This document shows, piece after piece, positions 47,601 to 55,608 of a stretch of 64,000 nt of DNA. How positions within the stretch are numbered: the stretch's first letter is position 1; every line of letters starts with the position of its first letter. The notes under the pieces were generated by a model. It made no database searches. It was given only the letters and a program-made list of their open reading frames with translations, and was not told where the DNA came from. The stretch spans positions 186,001-250,000 of the forward strand of contig JAKSMX010000001.1 in assembly GCA_024400305.1 (NCBI GenBank), written 5' to 3'. This stretch comes from Bacteroidales bacterium. Lineage in GTDB: Bacteria > Bacteroidota > Bacteroidia > Bacteroidales > F082. Position numbers and translations under genes: made by a program.

Positions 47601-47925
47601 TCTTGTTTGAAACCAACTCTTTGATATTCAATGCCACCACGCATTCTTTGATTGCCGCGAGAGTGTCATTAGGGCAGTCCTGCATCTTGTTGACAAGCAC
47701 AAGGTCGTCGATTTCCACGCCGACATCAGGGAAAGTCTTGAAAAATGTTATGTCAACTTTTCCGATGTTATATTCGCATGTGATGAACTTCGACGCATAT
47801 TTGTTGACCAATGCGGTGGTTCGCTTTGAATTCAGCACGATGTCAAAGACAACCACCAACACTATGAGAATCAAGCCTATAAGCGAGCCAAGGCTGATAA
47901 GCGTTATTTTCAGAGGTTTTTTCAT
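44683..47925 (-). CDS. AsmA-family protein
   Basis: 1080 residues. One N-terminal TM helix (about 7-29) is followed by the AsmA N-domain (NIGKVDITFFKTFPDVGVEI) and a very long periplasmic beta-rich stretch, ending with the AsmA_2-type C-terminal region (AALYGRHNLDMSYDYNISVL). AsmA-like proteins form long hydrophobic grooves between inner and outer membrane and are linked to lipid traffic. An acidic run EEEKEEEKE lies near residue 148. It follows the lipocalin-like gene by 16 bp, in a run with RidA and LptD on the same strand. Confidence 0.88.
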   Translation of the reverse strand: MKKPLKITLISLGSLIGLILIVLVVVFDIVLNSKRTTALVNKYASKFITCEYNIGKVDITFFKTFPDVGVEIDDLVLVNKMQDCPNDTLAAIKECVVALNIKELVSNKNIIVNKANLYGGCVNAFFNEKGENNFDIFVSGDEEEKEEEKEPVSYSIDLDKLKLKDVNLSYTDLSSNTNAAVNGMDMTLKVKVDEEAYLGDLYLKINDIDANIADDSTSINSVMEDFKLESGLKYVGDIVECSPKISLGKTDFLMSGNDMISADFDCFAIETQCVMRDFNLLDCSGTGIRIDSVSLSLGEDEYLNDVNVTIDSRSPLRMALKEKDITIGDLSLAVNDLIIGLAGHLAMNEDGIDMNVDVKTNTLEVAKTIDFVPDAVLGDALDGIYADGKLKLNANVAGVYNENSMPVVTADIAFNDGFFEMPEALPFPVRAINTDINAKLDLNGETDITLNSLKAKMNNSSVDVKGKVNDALNESRRCDIRVKADVKTADVKPFIPDDIKVKGTINADVYMKGSVAEVTNMNLSNSQFDVKLALKDLIVNYCDTINLVSNNFNVNVAYPRRVPNENVKKFAQLKVNGTDLVANVSEMMSVNLDDFDISGFVSDIVGGSKQPSVTGEFGFSHLVFNMDDINVDADNTNGAVTMLEQADGGDVSYTAALNSDSLSFSMDGLALNTESMALDARADCDETKEKPLEKWNPKFDIDLSNALVDVDGLDESVIIPSVNMKYNENGLLVEDSRVILGNSDFSLKGEMTNLIEYFNNNELLRGDFRFTSDYTDVSELLGLFSGMGSTDTVAEQTTADTTLVEDDPFIVPLGTDITLHTLINRAKFSDVDVKNIGGDVTVKNGNLVLREVGFTTDAATMMLTAIYKSPRKNNLYAGFDFHLLDIDIAEMIKLVPDIDTIVPMLKSFAGNAEFHLAAETNLKADYSLKYSTLKAACSIEGSDLVVLDSETFKTIKKLLRFDKNTENKIDTLDVQFTLFRNEIDVYPFVVSLDKYQAALYGRHNLDMSYDYNISVLNPPILNLLGLEIKGPDFDNMKFKLRKGKVKNIFKPEKRNFVEEKIMDLKKTISESLKEDLQERY

Positions 47926-47941
47926 ATTTTATAGGATTTAG

Positions 47942-48322
47942 TTAATTCACGCGTTTCAGGTTTTCCGTCCTGCGCCATCCGTCGTTGTTATACGAGAACG
48001 ACGATTCGGTGAGAACCAATATGTTACACATCTGCGGAAGCGATGCCGAGCCGGAATGGAAGTTTATGATCTGGGTGAACTTGCTTTTGTCGCTGTCCTC
48101 CAGCTGCCATGTGAACGTGTCGGCCTCGTCTTCATAGACATCATCGTCTTCGTTCCACATTTTGCCGGTGCCGTCGGAGTTGTAAACCTCATAATAGTTC
48201 GCCGACACCGATTTCCACCTGCCGACTATCAATTCCTGATTTGATTCTAAATCGTCCTTTGAGCATGATGTCATTGCAAAAGCCGCAATCAACACCGTAA
48301 TTATCAATGATATTTTTTTCAT
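47942..48322 (-). CDS. Lipocalin-like lipoprotein
   Basis: 126 residues from the ATG at 48322, chosen over an ATG six codons earlier because it puts the signal peptide first. The lipobox is AFAMTSC. The mature protein shows ELIVGRWKSVSANYYEVYNS and FTWQLEDSDKS, a pattern of small lipocalin-type (lipocalin_4/5-like) Bacteroidota lipoproteins, with a predicted short beta-barrel. It is 16 bp before the AsmA-like gene and could be co-transcribed with it. Function and ligand are unknown. Confidence 0.75.
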   Translation of the reverse strand: MKKISLIITVLIAAFAMTSCSKDDLESNQELIVGRWKSVSANYYEVYNSDGTGKMWNEDDDVYEDEADTFTWQLEDSDKSKFTQIINFHSGSASLPQMCNILVLTESSFSYNNDGWRRTENLKRVN

Positions 48323-48349
48323 ATTAAAATGATTTTTCATTTACCATGA

Positions 48350-48391
48350 CAACCCCGCATAAACATCAGATTTACACGGGGTTGTTTTTTC
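48350..48391 (+). terminator. Hairpin with T tract on the plus strand, against the flanking genes
   Basis: CAACCCCG (48351-48358) pairs with CGGGGTTG (48378-48385), followed by TTTTTT on the plus strand. Both neighbours are on the minus strand, where the hairpin has no T tract. Confidence 0.6.
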
Positions 48392-48407
48392 ACTCCACGC
48401 TTTTCAA

Positions 48408-48785
48408 TTAAAGAGCTGCTATCATTTCAATTTCAATGAGAGCGTCTTTAGGCAGCTGCTTCACTGCGAAAGCGGCGCGTGCCGGGCAGTCGCCCGAGAA
48501 ATACTTGCCATAGACGGCGTTCATGGCGCCGAAATTGGCCATGTCGCTGAGCAGGCATGTTGATTTGACGACGTTGTCGAAGGTGCAGCCGGCCTCGGTG
48601 AGGATGGCCTGGAGGTTCTTCATGCACTGTTCGGTCTGTTCCGTGATGCCGCCTTCCGGGAATGCACCTGTCGCCGGGTCAATCGGGAGCTGACCTGAGA
48701 TGAATAACATTCCGTTTGCTGCGATGGCTTGGCTGTAAGGGCCGATGGCGCCTGGGGCGTTCTTTGTTGCAATAGCTTTTTTCAT
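48408..48785 (-). CDS. RidA-family enamine/imine deaminase
   Basis: 125 residues, standard length. Signatures are NAPGAIGPYSQAI, MLFISGQLPIDPATG, the central helix region and the C-terminal CPARAAFAVKQLPKDALIEI containing the Arg that binds the carboxylate and the Glu needed for activity. RidA hydrolyses reactive 2-aminoacrylate made by PLP enzymes, and protects them. It stands alone between LptD-like and lipocalin-like genes; a pathway link is not evident. Confidence 0.95.
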   Translation of the reverse strand: MKKAIATKNAPGAIGPYSQAIAANGMLFISGQLPIDPATGAFPEGGITEQTEQCMKNLQAILTEAGCTFDNVVKSTCLLSDMANFGAMNAVYGKYFSGDCPARAAFAVKQLPKDALIEIEMIAAL

Positions 48786-48822
48786 TTTTCTATATTTTTA
48801 ACGTTTAACATTCTTACGGATG

Positions 48823-48839
48823 TGGAACCGCTACGCGGT
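48823..48839. repeat. Small perfect hairpin GAACCGC-TAC-GCGGTTC
   Basis: A 7-bp perfect stem with a 3-nt loop between the LptD-like stop and ridA start. It is followed by the pyrimidine-rich unit CCACCTAATCACC of the intergenic repeat type. Confidence 0.55.
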
Positions 48840-48882
48840 TCTCCCTTCACCTTTTTTCCTTCCACCTAATCACCTATCTCAC

Positions 48883-51675
48883 CTAATAATTATCGCGATA
48901 GTCCTTCTTCTTGGTCAGCTTCAGGTCCTGCAACGCCGCCGCCTTTATGTTGATCTGGAAATTCCACGATTTATATGTCCCGTAAGGGATGACGTTGAAT
49001 CGCATCTCCCAGCAATGCAGGTCACGGTAAATGGTGAGTGATGTGTATGAAAGCTTTTTCTGTTCAAAATCGTAACCTGTCTGCGCCGAGAACTTCCATT
49101 TCGGTGAGAGGTTGATGTCGCCCCTGACACCAAGTGTCTGGACTGTCCTCCGGAAATCTTTCGTGACGTAGTTGATGTATGTCGGCGTGTTTGTGATATT
49201 CAGGCTGTAGCTCAACGACAGCGACCATTGCGTGCTCCAGTCAACGTAACCGCCCGGATTGCTCATGATGTCATTCATCTCCTGCTCGGAGGCGTTCGGC
49301 GATGTCTTGGGCTTGGTCTCCCCTCCTTTGTTCTTTTTCTTCTTAAACGTCTCATTATTAAGAGTATAGTTCGCGCTGAAGTTCCAATTCACGCTTTTCT
49401 TTCTGAAAAGACGTCTGTTCACCTCCCACTCGAACTTGTTGATGTTCTTCGTGCCGGTGGCGTCGAGTGCGTAAGGGTCCCACGTGCTTGAATACTGTAT
49501 GGAGAAGTTCTTGAAAAGCGTCGTCCTGCCGCTCATCGAGAGGTACGACCAGTTGAGCGAGTCTTTCGCGATGTCGTAGCTTCCTGAGAATGAGAAGCTT
49601 TCGATAAGTGCGATCTTCTTCATTCCTGTGACGGTGTCTTTTCTCGACGGCACTTTTATTTCAAGATTGTTGCCGAAGCTGTACGTCACGCGTCCGGATT
49701 CGGCGCTCGGCGGCGAGCCGTAGAGGCTGCCTTCGTAATAGCTGTACAGACGTTGTATGCCGCTGCCATCGACATAATGGCCGTAGCTGTTCCAGAAGTC
49801 GGTGCTGAAGTCGGGGTTGTACGAGAACCCAATCGTCGGGGTGAACACGTGGCGTATGGCGCGGACCGGGCCTTTTTTGAAGTTCAGCATTCCATAGATC
49901 TTCGTGCTGAAGTTACTCGACACGTCGAACGAGAACACGTTGCGGAAGTCACGGATAGTGTCGGTCAGGACACGGCCGCCGCCGGCAAGCGAGGTGTCGG
50001 CCTCCCACGACTTGTTGATATATTGGAAATACATCCTGTCGGTGAAGTTGGCCGATGTCGTCCACGACAGGTATTTGAACAGTTTCACCGGGATGTTGAG
50101 CGGCACGCGGTGCTGGAATCCGTTTTGCAGACAGTCGGTCCACCCGGGTTTGAAGATGAGCGAGTCGGCCATGCTCACGGTGTTCTTACCGCTCATCGAA
50201 TAGCTGAGGTTGATGTCCTGATACCAGTGTTTCTTTCCCGGCTTGCCGAGTTTCTTGAACGGGTTGACGCGGTTCATGGTGAGCGACACTTCCGGAAGCG
50301 TCACCGTCATGATGTGCGTCAGGGTGTTCTGGCTGTGGCTTCCGTTCACGGTGAGATAAAACATGTCGTTGGCGAGACTCGTCTGGTACGCCACACTCGA
50401 CTGGAACGTGTTGCTCAACTGTTCGTTTGTCGAGATGGCATTGTATTTGTTATAGTTGGAACTCACGATATAGACGTCCGCCGAGAACGACGACCTCGGT
50501 CTGGCTTTCGGGTCCTGTTTATGCACCCAGCGCACCTTGAAGTCTGTGCTTTTCGAGTAGTCGGAGGAGCCTTTGGTGCCGATTTTGTTCACGGCGTAGC
50601 TTCCTGCGAACGAGCCGCTGTAGCTGTAACGTTTGTTGTACCTGAATGTCGGCTTCACCGCCCAGCTCCCGCGGGTGTAGATGTCGGCGAGCACCTCCAA
50701 ATCCATGTAGTCGTTGATGGCCCAGTAGAAGCCCATGTTCTCGAAATAGAAGCCGCGGTTCGCCGACTCGCCGAACGACGGTATCAGCACGCCGGAACGC
50801 TGTCCCTTGGAGTTCGGTATCAGCGCGAACGGCACCGCCAGCGGCAACGGCGTCTCGGCGAGCTTGACATACGCCCACTTCGCCACGATCTTGTCATCGG
50901 GGATGACACGCGCCTTGGCGAACTGGAACTCGAAATGCGGATGCGTCTGGTTGCTGCATGTCGTGAACGAGCCTGAACGTATGTTGATGGAGCCGTCATC
51001 CATCTTCTTGATTTTGTTCCCGTGGATATAACCCTGCGACTCCTCCGTGAAGACCTTGGTGATGATGCCTTTCTTCGTGTCGAAATTGAAAGTCATCTCT
51101 TCGGCCATGTATTTGCTGCCATCCTGCGAGAACACCGGCGTCCCGGCAAGCCTCCCGGTCGAATCCGGCATCCCCTTGGCGAACACGGTGTGATCCTCAA
51201 AGTTGAAGACGATGCAGTCGGCCTCGATGGTGATGTCGTCGTATTTCACCTGCGCATCACCGTAATAATAAATCCTGCTGTGCTTCAGGTCCTGAATCAC
51301 CGAATCGTTGCACGACCTGTCAATCTGGTTGTCGATGGCGGATTTCTTCTCATCTTTCGCAGGAATCGTCACGGAAACGGTGTCGCCAACGGCGGTTGTG
51401 TCTAACAAAACCATCGAATCATTACTTGAAACCGAATCATTTTTCACAGCTGAATCAGAGACAAACAGCATGTCAGTCGGTGAAATTGTGTCTTTTTTGA
51501 TGAGAGAGTCACTTCTCAAATCATGAATTTCATTTCCGTCATCGGAAGCATTTTCCGATTTATCATACTGATTATCAGTCAAATGTATAAACCTATGACT
51601 TCCGCATCCCATCATCGCAATGACAAGCGTGAAGAAAAAAACAACAAAAAGTTTATATGTATATGGTCTGTACAA
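48883..51675 (-). CDS. LptD-like LPS-assembly outer-membrane protein
   Basis: About 930 residues from a TTG at 51675; a TTG at 51708 would give 941 residues but lies at or before the predicted transcription start. The N-terminus has a hydrophobic signal with a possible lipobox AMMGC. Residues ~135-330 are an OstA/LptA-type domain (YYGDAQVKYDDITIEADCIVF, then FNFDTKKGIITKVF); the remainder is a large beta-barrel (WAINDYMDLEVLADIYTRGS). It is the Bacteroidota LptD-like protein that inserts lipopolysaccharide into the outer membrane. It has a -7 box at 51713 and leads the block lptD-like, ridA, lipocalin, asmA. Confidence 0.88.
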   Translation of the reverse strand: MYRPYTYKLFVVFFFTLVIAMMGCGSHRFIHLTDNQYDKSENASDDGNEIHDLRSDSLIKKDTISPTDMLFVSDSAVKNDSVSSNDSMVLLDTTAVGDTVSVTIPAKDEKKSAIDNQIDRSCNDSVIQDLKHSRIYYYGDAQVKYDDITIEADCIVFNFEDHTVFAKGMPDSTGRLAGTPVFSQDGSKYMAEEMTFNFDTKKGIITKVFTEESQGYIHGNKIKKMDDGSINIRSGSFTTCSNQTHPHFEFQFAKARVIPDDKIVAKWAYVKLAETPLPLAVPFALIPNSKGQRSGVLIPSFGESANRGFYFENMGFYWAINDYMDLEVLADIYTRGSWAVKPTFRYNKRYSYSGSFAGSYAVNKIGTKGSSDYSKSTDFKVRWVHKQDPKARPRSSFSADVYIVSSNYNKYNAISTNEQLSNTFQSSVAYQTSLANDMFYLTVNGSHSQNTLTHIMTVTLPEVSLTMNRVNPFKKLGKPGKKHWYQDINLSYSMSGKNTVSMADSLIFKPGWTDCLQNGFQHRVPLNIPVKLFKYLSWTTSANFTDRMYFQYINKSWEADTSLAGGGRVLTDTIRDFRNVFSFDVSSNFSTKIYGMLNFKKGPVRAIRHVFTPTIGFSYNPDFSTDFWNSYGHYVDGSGIQRLYSYYEGSLYGSPPSAESGRVTYSFGNNLEIKVPSRKDTVTGMKKIALIESFSFSGSYDIAKDSLNWSYLSMSGRTTLFKNFSIQYSSTWDPYALDATGTKNINKFEWEVNRRLFRKKSVNWNFSANYTLNNETFKKKKNKGGETKPKTSPNASEQEMNDIMSNPGGYVDWSTQWSLSLSYSLNITNTPTYINYVTKDFRRTVQTLGVRGDINLSPKWKFSAQTGYDFEQKKLSYTSLTIYRDLHCWEMRFNVIPYGTYKSWNFQINIKAAALQDLKLTKKKDYRDNY

Positions 51676-51687
51676 GATTTTTTTATC

Positions 51688-51695
51688 TAATTTTG
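51688..51695 (+). promoter_or_regulatory. Candidate -7 box TAATTTTG of the amidase gene
   Basis: Fits TAnnTTTG, 32 nt before the ATG at 51728; -33 unclear. It overlaps the divergent lptD-like start region. Confidence 0.45.
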
Positions 51696-51712
51696 TAAAA
51701 TATTTCAATCTG

Positions 51713-51720
51713 CAAAGATA
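51713..51720 (-). promoter_or_regulatory. -7 box TATCTTTG of the lptD-like gene
   Basis: A strong consensus form followed by CA. It places the transcription start near 51706, which argues for the TTG start at 51675. Confidence 0.55.
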
Positions 51721-51727
51721 CAGTATT

Positions 51728-52888
51728 ATGAGTTATAAACCATTATTTTTTATATTAATATGGAGTATTTTTCTTTTCACTCCTGATATTCAAGCACAAA
51801 CAGGTAAAATCAAGACCGTTGTCATCGACCCCGGACACGGCGGGAAGGACTGCGGGGCGGTCGGAGCGAAATCCTACGAGAAGAATATCACGCTGAAAAT
51901 CGCTTTGAAGACAGGCGATTACATCAAGAAGAAATACCCTGACGTGAAAGTCATCTACACGAGAGACGACGACTCCTCCGTTGACCTTTACGAGCGCGCG
52001 GACATCGCCAACCGCAACAATGCGGACGTCTTCATCTCCATCCACTGCAACTCCATCTCCAACTCGCCGAAGACCGGCGGCGCCGAGACATACGTCATGG
52101 GAGCGCACCGCGACGCCGCCAACCTCAACGTCGCAAAGAAAGAAAACGCCTCAATCCTCTATGAAGACAACGCCGACGAACATTACGGCGGCTTCGACCT
52201 GAACAGCACCGAGGCCTACATCGCGATGAGCTACATCCAAAGCGAATATAAAGATGAATCGCTTCAACTTGCGGAATATGTTCAGAATGAATTGGTTAAC
52301 AAAGCCAAAAGAGGCGACAGAGGCGTACAGCAAGCCGGATTTCTGGTGCTTTACAAGACAGCGATGCCCTCGATTCTCGTCGAAATAGGTTTCATCTCCA
52401 ATCCCAAAGAAGAGAACTATCTGACAAACGACAACGGACAATCGTACATCGCATCGGCGATTTACCGCGCGTTCTGCACCTACAAGACAAACTACGAAAA
52501 AGAGGCGCAGTCGGTTTATGACATGGCATCAACGGAGCCAAAAACCGGAACAGAAACAAAAACCGAAGCCGAACCGAAAGCCGAACCGAAACAGGAAGAG
52601 AAAATCATCGCCAAGGCAGAACAAGAAACCCAAACCGTTGTTAAAGACGAAACAAGTGTGGTTTACAGGGTTCAATTTGTTTCAAGAAGCTCAAAGGTCG
52701 CGAATCCGGAAGCCACGTTCAAAGGTCTGAAAGACATATATTTTTACGAATACAAAGGATTGATAAGATACACGGCGGGTTGTTTCAGCACAAAAGAAGA
52801 AGCGGAGAAATACCGCAGGGAGGTCGTCTCGAAAAAATACAAGGACGCCTTCGTCGCCAAATTTGAAAACGGTAAAAGGGTAAATTAA
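51728..52888 (+). CDS. N-acetylmuramoyl-L-alanine amidase with C-terminal SPOR-like domain
   Basis: 386 residues from the ATG at 51728, which gives a signal peptide ending ...DIQAQ. The Amidase_3 zinc domain has VVIDPGHGGKDCGAVG (His), VFISIHCNS (His) and SILVEIGFISNPKEE (catalytic Glu). A Lys/Glu/Pro-rich linker (about 265-310) leads to a SPOR-like C-terminal domain (VYRVQFVSRSSKVA, then YTAGCFSTKEEAEKYRREV), which binds denuded glycan at the septum. It cleaves the stem peptide from MurNAc during daughter cell separation. The next gene, an MCE protein, starts 1 bp later. Confidence 0.93.
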   Translation: MSYKPLFFILIWSIFLFTPDIQAQTGKIKTVVIDPGHGGKDCGAVGAKSYEKNITLKIALKTGDYIKKKYPDVKVIYTRDDDSSVDLYERADIANRNNADVFISIHCNSISNSPKTGGAETYVMGAHRDAANLNVAKKENASILYEDNADEHYGGFDLNSTEAYIAMSYIQSEYKDESLQLAEYVQNELVNKAKRGDRGVQQAGFLVLYKTAMPSILVEIGFISNPKEENYLTNDNGQSYIASAIYRAFCTYKTNYEKEAQSVYDMASTEPKTGTETKTEAEPKAEPKQEEKIIAKAEQETQTVVKDETSVVYRVQFVSRSSKVANPEATFKGLKDIYFYEYKGLIRYTAGCFSTKEEAEKYRREVVSKKYKDAFVAKFENGKRVN

Positions 52889-52889
52889 A

Positions 52890-53795
52890 ATGGAAAACAA
52901 GAGAAAATCCATCATCATCGGGCTTTCGTTCGTCGGCGCCCTCATTTTGTTCATCTGGGGTTACAACTTCCTGAAAGGCAAGTCACTGCTCGAAGAATAT
53001 CCTTATTATTACGCTGTATATCAGAATGTTGACGAACTTGCGCCCGCAAACAAGGTCCTCATAAACGGCATGTTTGTCGGACAGGTTGAAGAACTGTTTT
53101 TCAACCCGAAGAAAGACGGCACGATAATTGTGAAGTTCACCGCGAGCAGAGACATCCGCATTCCAGCCGACAGCAAGGCGTGCATCACCGGCTCGCTTCT
53201 CGGCTCCAAATCAATCAACATCTTACTCGGAAACTCAACACTCGACGCCAAGCTCGGCGACACGCTCGCATCAGGCATCGACAACGGAATCACCGAGATG
53301 ATCTCGGCGGAACTGATGCCGCTCAAAAACAAAGTCGAGACATTGGTGATGTCAATCGACACCCTCGTCGGCAGCCTCAACTCGGTCATGGACGCGACGA
53401 CACGCGCCGACGTGAAAAAAGGCGTGAACGACCTTTCCGCCTCACTCAACAACCTAAACAAGATTTCAAATGACCTGCAACAAATCATGAATTCCGAGAA
53501 AGGCAACATCACCGGCATCGTTGAGAACGTCGGAAACATCTCGGAAAACCTTTCGGCGGTGAGCGACTCACTTGCACAAATCAAATACAATCAATTGGTT
53601 GCATCATTGCAGTCAACAATCGACAACCTCGATGTCATCACCACGAATCTCAAGAACGGCGAAGGTTCCGCCGGGCTTCTGCTCAGCAACGATTCGCTTT
53701 ACATCAACCTCACGAAAACCGTTGACAACCTCGGCGTCCTGATCAAGAAGATCGAGGAGAACCCGAAGAAATACATCAGGGTAAAGGTGTTTTAG
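52890..53795 (+). CDS. MCE-family (MlaD-like) lipid-transport substrate-binding protein
   Basis: 301 residues. TM helix at about 7-25, then the MCE domain (about 35-115: YAVYQNVDELAPANKVLINGMFVGQVEELFF, shortened here, with SKACITGSLLGSKSINILLG) and a long coiled-coil-like helical tail (about 140-300) ending in VKVF. MlaD-type proteins anchor in the inner membrane and form a hexameric ring or tube that hands phospholipids between membranes with an MlaEF ABC transporter, whose genes are not in this window. It follows the amidase by 1 bp, so the two are co-translated. Confidence 0.9.
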   Translation: MENKRKSIIIGLSFVGALILFIWGYNFLKGKSLLEEYPYYYAVYQNVDELAPANKVLINGMFVGQVEELFFNPKKDGTIIVKFTASRDIRIPADSKACITGSLLGSKSINILLGNSTLDAKLGDTLASGIDNGITEMISAELMPLKNKVETLVMSIDTLVGSLNSVMDATTRADVKKGVNDLSASLNNLNKISNDLQQIMNSEKGNITGIVENVGNISENLSAVSDSLAQIKYNQLVASLQSTIDNLDVITTNLKNGEGSAGLLLSNDSLYINLTKTVDNLGVLIKKIEENPKKYIRVKVF

Positions 53796-53861
53796 GTGAT
53801 TGAGGTGGTTAGGAGTGCGCCATCCACTTTCTACTTTATAACTTTATGAACTTTATAACTA
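53796..53861. repeat. Intergenic repeat, copy C (partial hairpin plus ACTTTATAACTTTATG tail)
   Basis: GTGATTGAGGTGGTTAGG units and GTGCGCCATCC are followed by ACTTTCTACTTTATAACTTT-type units up to the stop of the downstream minus-strand gene; the GGCTGGCGC arm is lost. Confidence 0.6.
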
Positions 53862-55445
53862 CTAAACAGCCTCCCACTCGACGATATTCTTCTTCTCTGA
53901 AGAGAAATTAACTCCGATGCGGAACAGTTTCCGCTTGTCGGCGGCGTAAGGCTCGGCGTAGCCTTTGTCATCAATCTGCTTCAACGCTTCGGCGGCGGTG
54001 CCGTCAAGCTTGAACTCGAAGATATAAACGTAGTCGTTTGTCTCAACGATGATGTCGGCGCGACCGCGGGAGTTTTCTTTTTCCGTCAGGATGGTGTAGC
54101 ACGACAACAGATTGAATATCAGGTATAATGTGTAATGGTAGTGGCTCTCGTAGCTCCATGCGCGTTCCTGGTAGTTGGCGTCGTAAGGGATGCCGCCGAA
54201 GAAGCCGGTCAACGCGTCGCGCATGTCGTCAAGGCGGCACTCGCCGAGCATGTCGCTGATGTCCATGACCAAGCAATTCGTACCGCCGTGGCTGTCGTTG
54301 AGGTAGTCGTTGGCGAGCAGGTCAACGAAACCGTTCCTGACCTCGTTGTTAGGGAAGTCCAATTTGTAAAGCCCCTTCCTGCCGTCATAGCCTTTTATCG
54401 TGAGGTAGCCGCTCTGGTAAATCATGGCAAGGGGGTCTTCGGTGTCGGCCTTGTAGTCCATGAAATATTTCTTCGCGTACTGCTTGCTCAATATCTCCTG
54501 AATGTTCGTCCTGTTGCGGTCAAGCAGCTTCATCAGGTACGTCGGAGTGCCGGATGCGAACCAGTAGTCATCTATTTTCCTGACGTTCAGCGCATTCAGC
54601 ACGCTGTACGGGTTGAAGATGTCGAGCATCACCTCTTTCGACGACTCTTCGTCCCACGCTCCCTCGGAGAAATGGTAGCCATCGTATTGCTTCTTGAGCA
54701 GCACATACATCTCGTCTTTCGTGCAGCCGTGTTTTCTCGCCATCGCCGCTATCTCAGAATCGAAATATTCAACAAGTTCATCCTTCGTTATGCCGCACAG
54801 CGCATCGAACCCGCTGTCCATGCTGATGTCCTCCGGCTGGTTGAAGCCGCTGAACACGCTCACCTGCGAGAATTTCGTCACGCCTGTGAGAAGCACGAAG
54901 CGGAGATGCTCATCGGCGACCTTGAACGTTCCGTAGAATTCCTTCAGCACGGCTCTGTTTTGAGCCTCCACAGGATCCATCAAGACATCGAGAAGCGGCT
55001 TGTCATACTCGTCGATGAGAACGACGCACTTTTTGCCAGTTTTTCTGTGGGCTTCGGCGAGGATTTTTGAGAAACGGAGACCCAATTTGTCGTATTTGCT
55101 CTCAACCCCATACAATTCCTCCCAGTCGTCCAAATACGATGAGATTGTCTCCTTCAGACCTTCAGGATCCCCAAAGCCGCCTTGTGCGAAATCTATCCTG
55201 AACACCGGATATTTCATCCAGTCCTTCTCCAATTCCTCAATCTTCAGGCTCTTGAAAAGCTCCCTCTCGCCTTTGAAATAGCTTTCCAATGTTGATATTA
55301 ACAATGATTTGCCGAAACGCCGCGGGCGGCACAGGAAACAGATGTTTTTCTGCGCGAGGCTGTAAACGAGGGCGGTCTTGTCAACATAGACCATGCCCTC
55401 TTCGATGATTTTTCTGAACGTCTGGGTTCCGATAGGGTACTTCAT
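53862..55445 (-). CDS. AAA-ATPase-like / PD-(D/E)XK nuclease protein
   Basis: 527 residues from the ATG at 55445, 25 nt after a -7 box; upstream ATGs lie before the promoter. The N-terminal AAA-ATPase_like region has YPIGTQTFRKIIEEGMVYVD, Walker A LCRPRRFGKSLLIST and Walker B CVVLIDEYDKPLLDV; the C-terminal PDDEXK_9 domain has RADIIVETNDYVYIFEFKLD (D...ExK). These proteins are very abundant in Bacteroidota, often in many copies, and their task is unknown; nuclease or defence roles have been suggested. It is a single-gene unit with hairpin element copies on both sides. Confidence 0.9.
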   Translation of the reverse strand: MKYPIGTQTFRKIIEEGMVYVDKTALVYSLAQKNICFLCRPRRFGKSLLISTLESYFKGERELFKSLKIEELEKDWMKYPVFRIDFAQGGFGDPEGLKETISSYLDDWEELYGVESKYDKLGLRFSKILAEAHRKTGKKCVVLIDEYDKPLLDVLMDPVEAQNRAVLKEFYGTFKVADEHLRFVLLTGVTKFSQVSVFSGFNQPEDISMDSGFDALCGITKDELVEYFDSEIAAMARKHGCTKDEMYVLLKKQYDGYHFSEGAWDEESSKEVMLDIFNPYSVLNALNVRKIDDYWFASGTPTYLMKLLDRNRTNIQEILSKQYAKKYFMDYKADTEDPLAMIYQSGYLTIKGYDGRKGLYKLDFPNNEVRNGFVDLLANDYLNDSHGGTNCLVMDISDMLGECRLDDMRDALTGFFGGIPYDANYQERAWSYESHYHYTLYLIFNLLSCYTILTEKENSRGRADIIVETNDYVYIFEFKLDGTAAEALKQIDDKGYAEPYAADKRKLFRIGVNFSSEKKNIVEWEAV

Positions 55446-55469
55446 AATTGTGATGTTTTTTTCAGGCTG

Positions 55470-55477
55470 CAAAGATA
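55470..55477 (-). promoter_or_regulatory. -7 box TATCTTTG of the AAA/PD-(D/E)XK gene
   Basis: A consensus box followed by CAG, 25 nt before the ATG at 55445. Confidence 0.55.
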
Positions 55478-55514
55478 AAAAAAAAGTTTGAAAGTTTGTA
55501 AAGTACCTGACCAT

Positions 55515-55608
55515 GAACTGACCCACAAGGAAGAAAACCCTCTTGCGCCAGCCACTTTTTTATGAACTTTACAAACTTTCTACTTTATAGCTTTATGAAC
55601 TTTCGACC
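55515..55608. repeat. Intergenic hairpin element, copy D
   Basis: Carries the loop CACAAGGAAGAAAACC and right arm TTGCGCCAGCC (55543-55553) of copy A, with a decayed left arm. The ACTTT-unit tail that follows (with ATGAACTTTACAAACTTT) reaches the DPP-IV stop. Confidence 0.65.
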
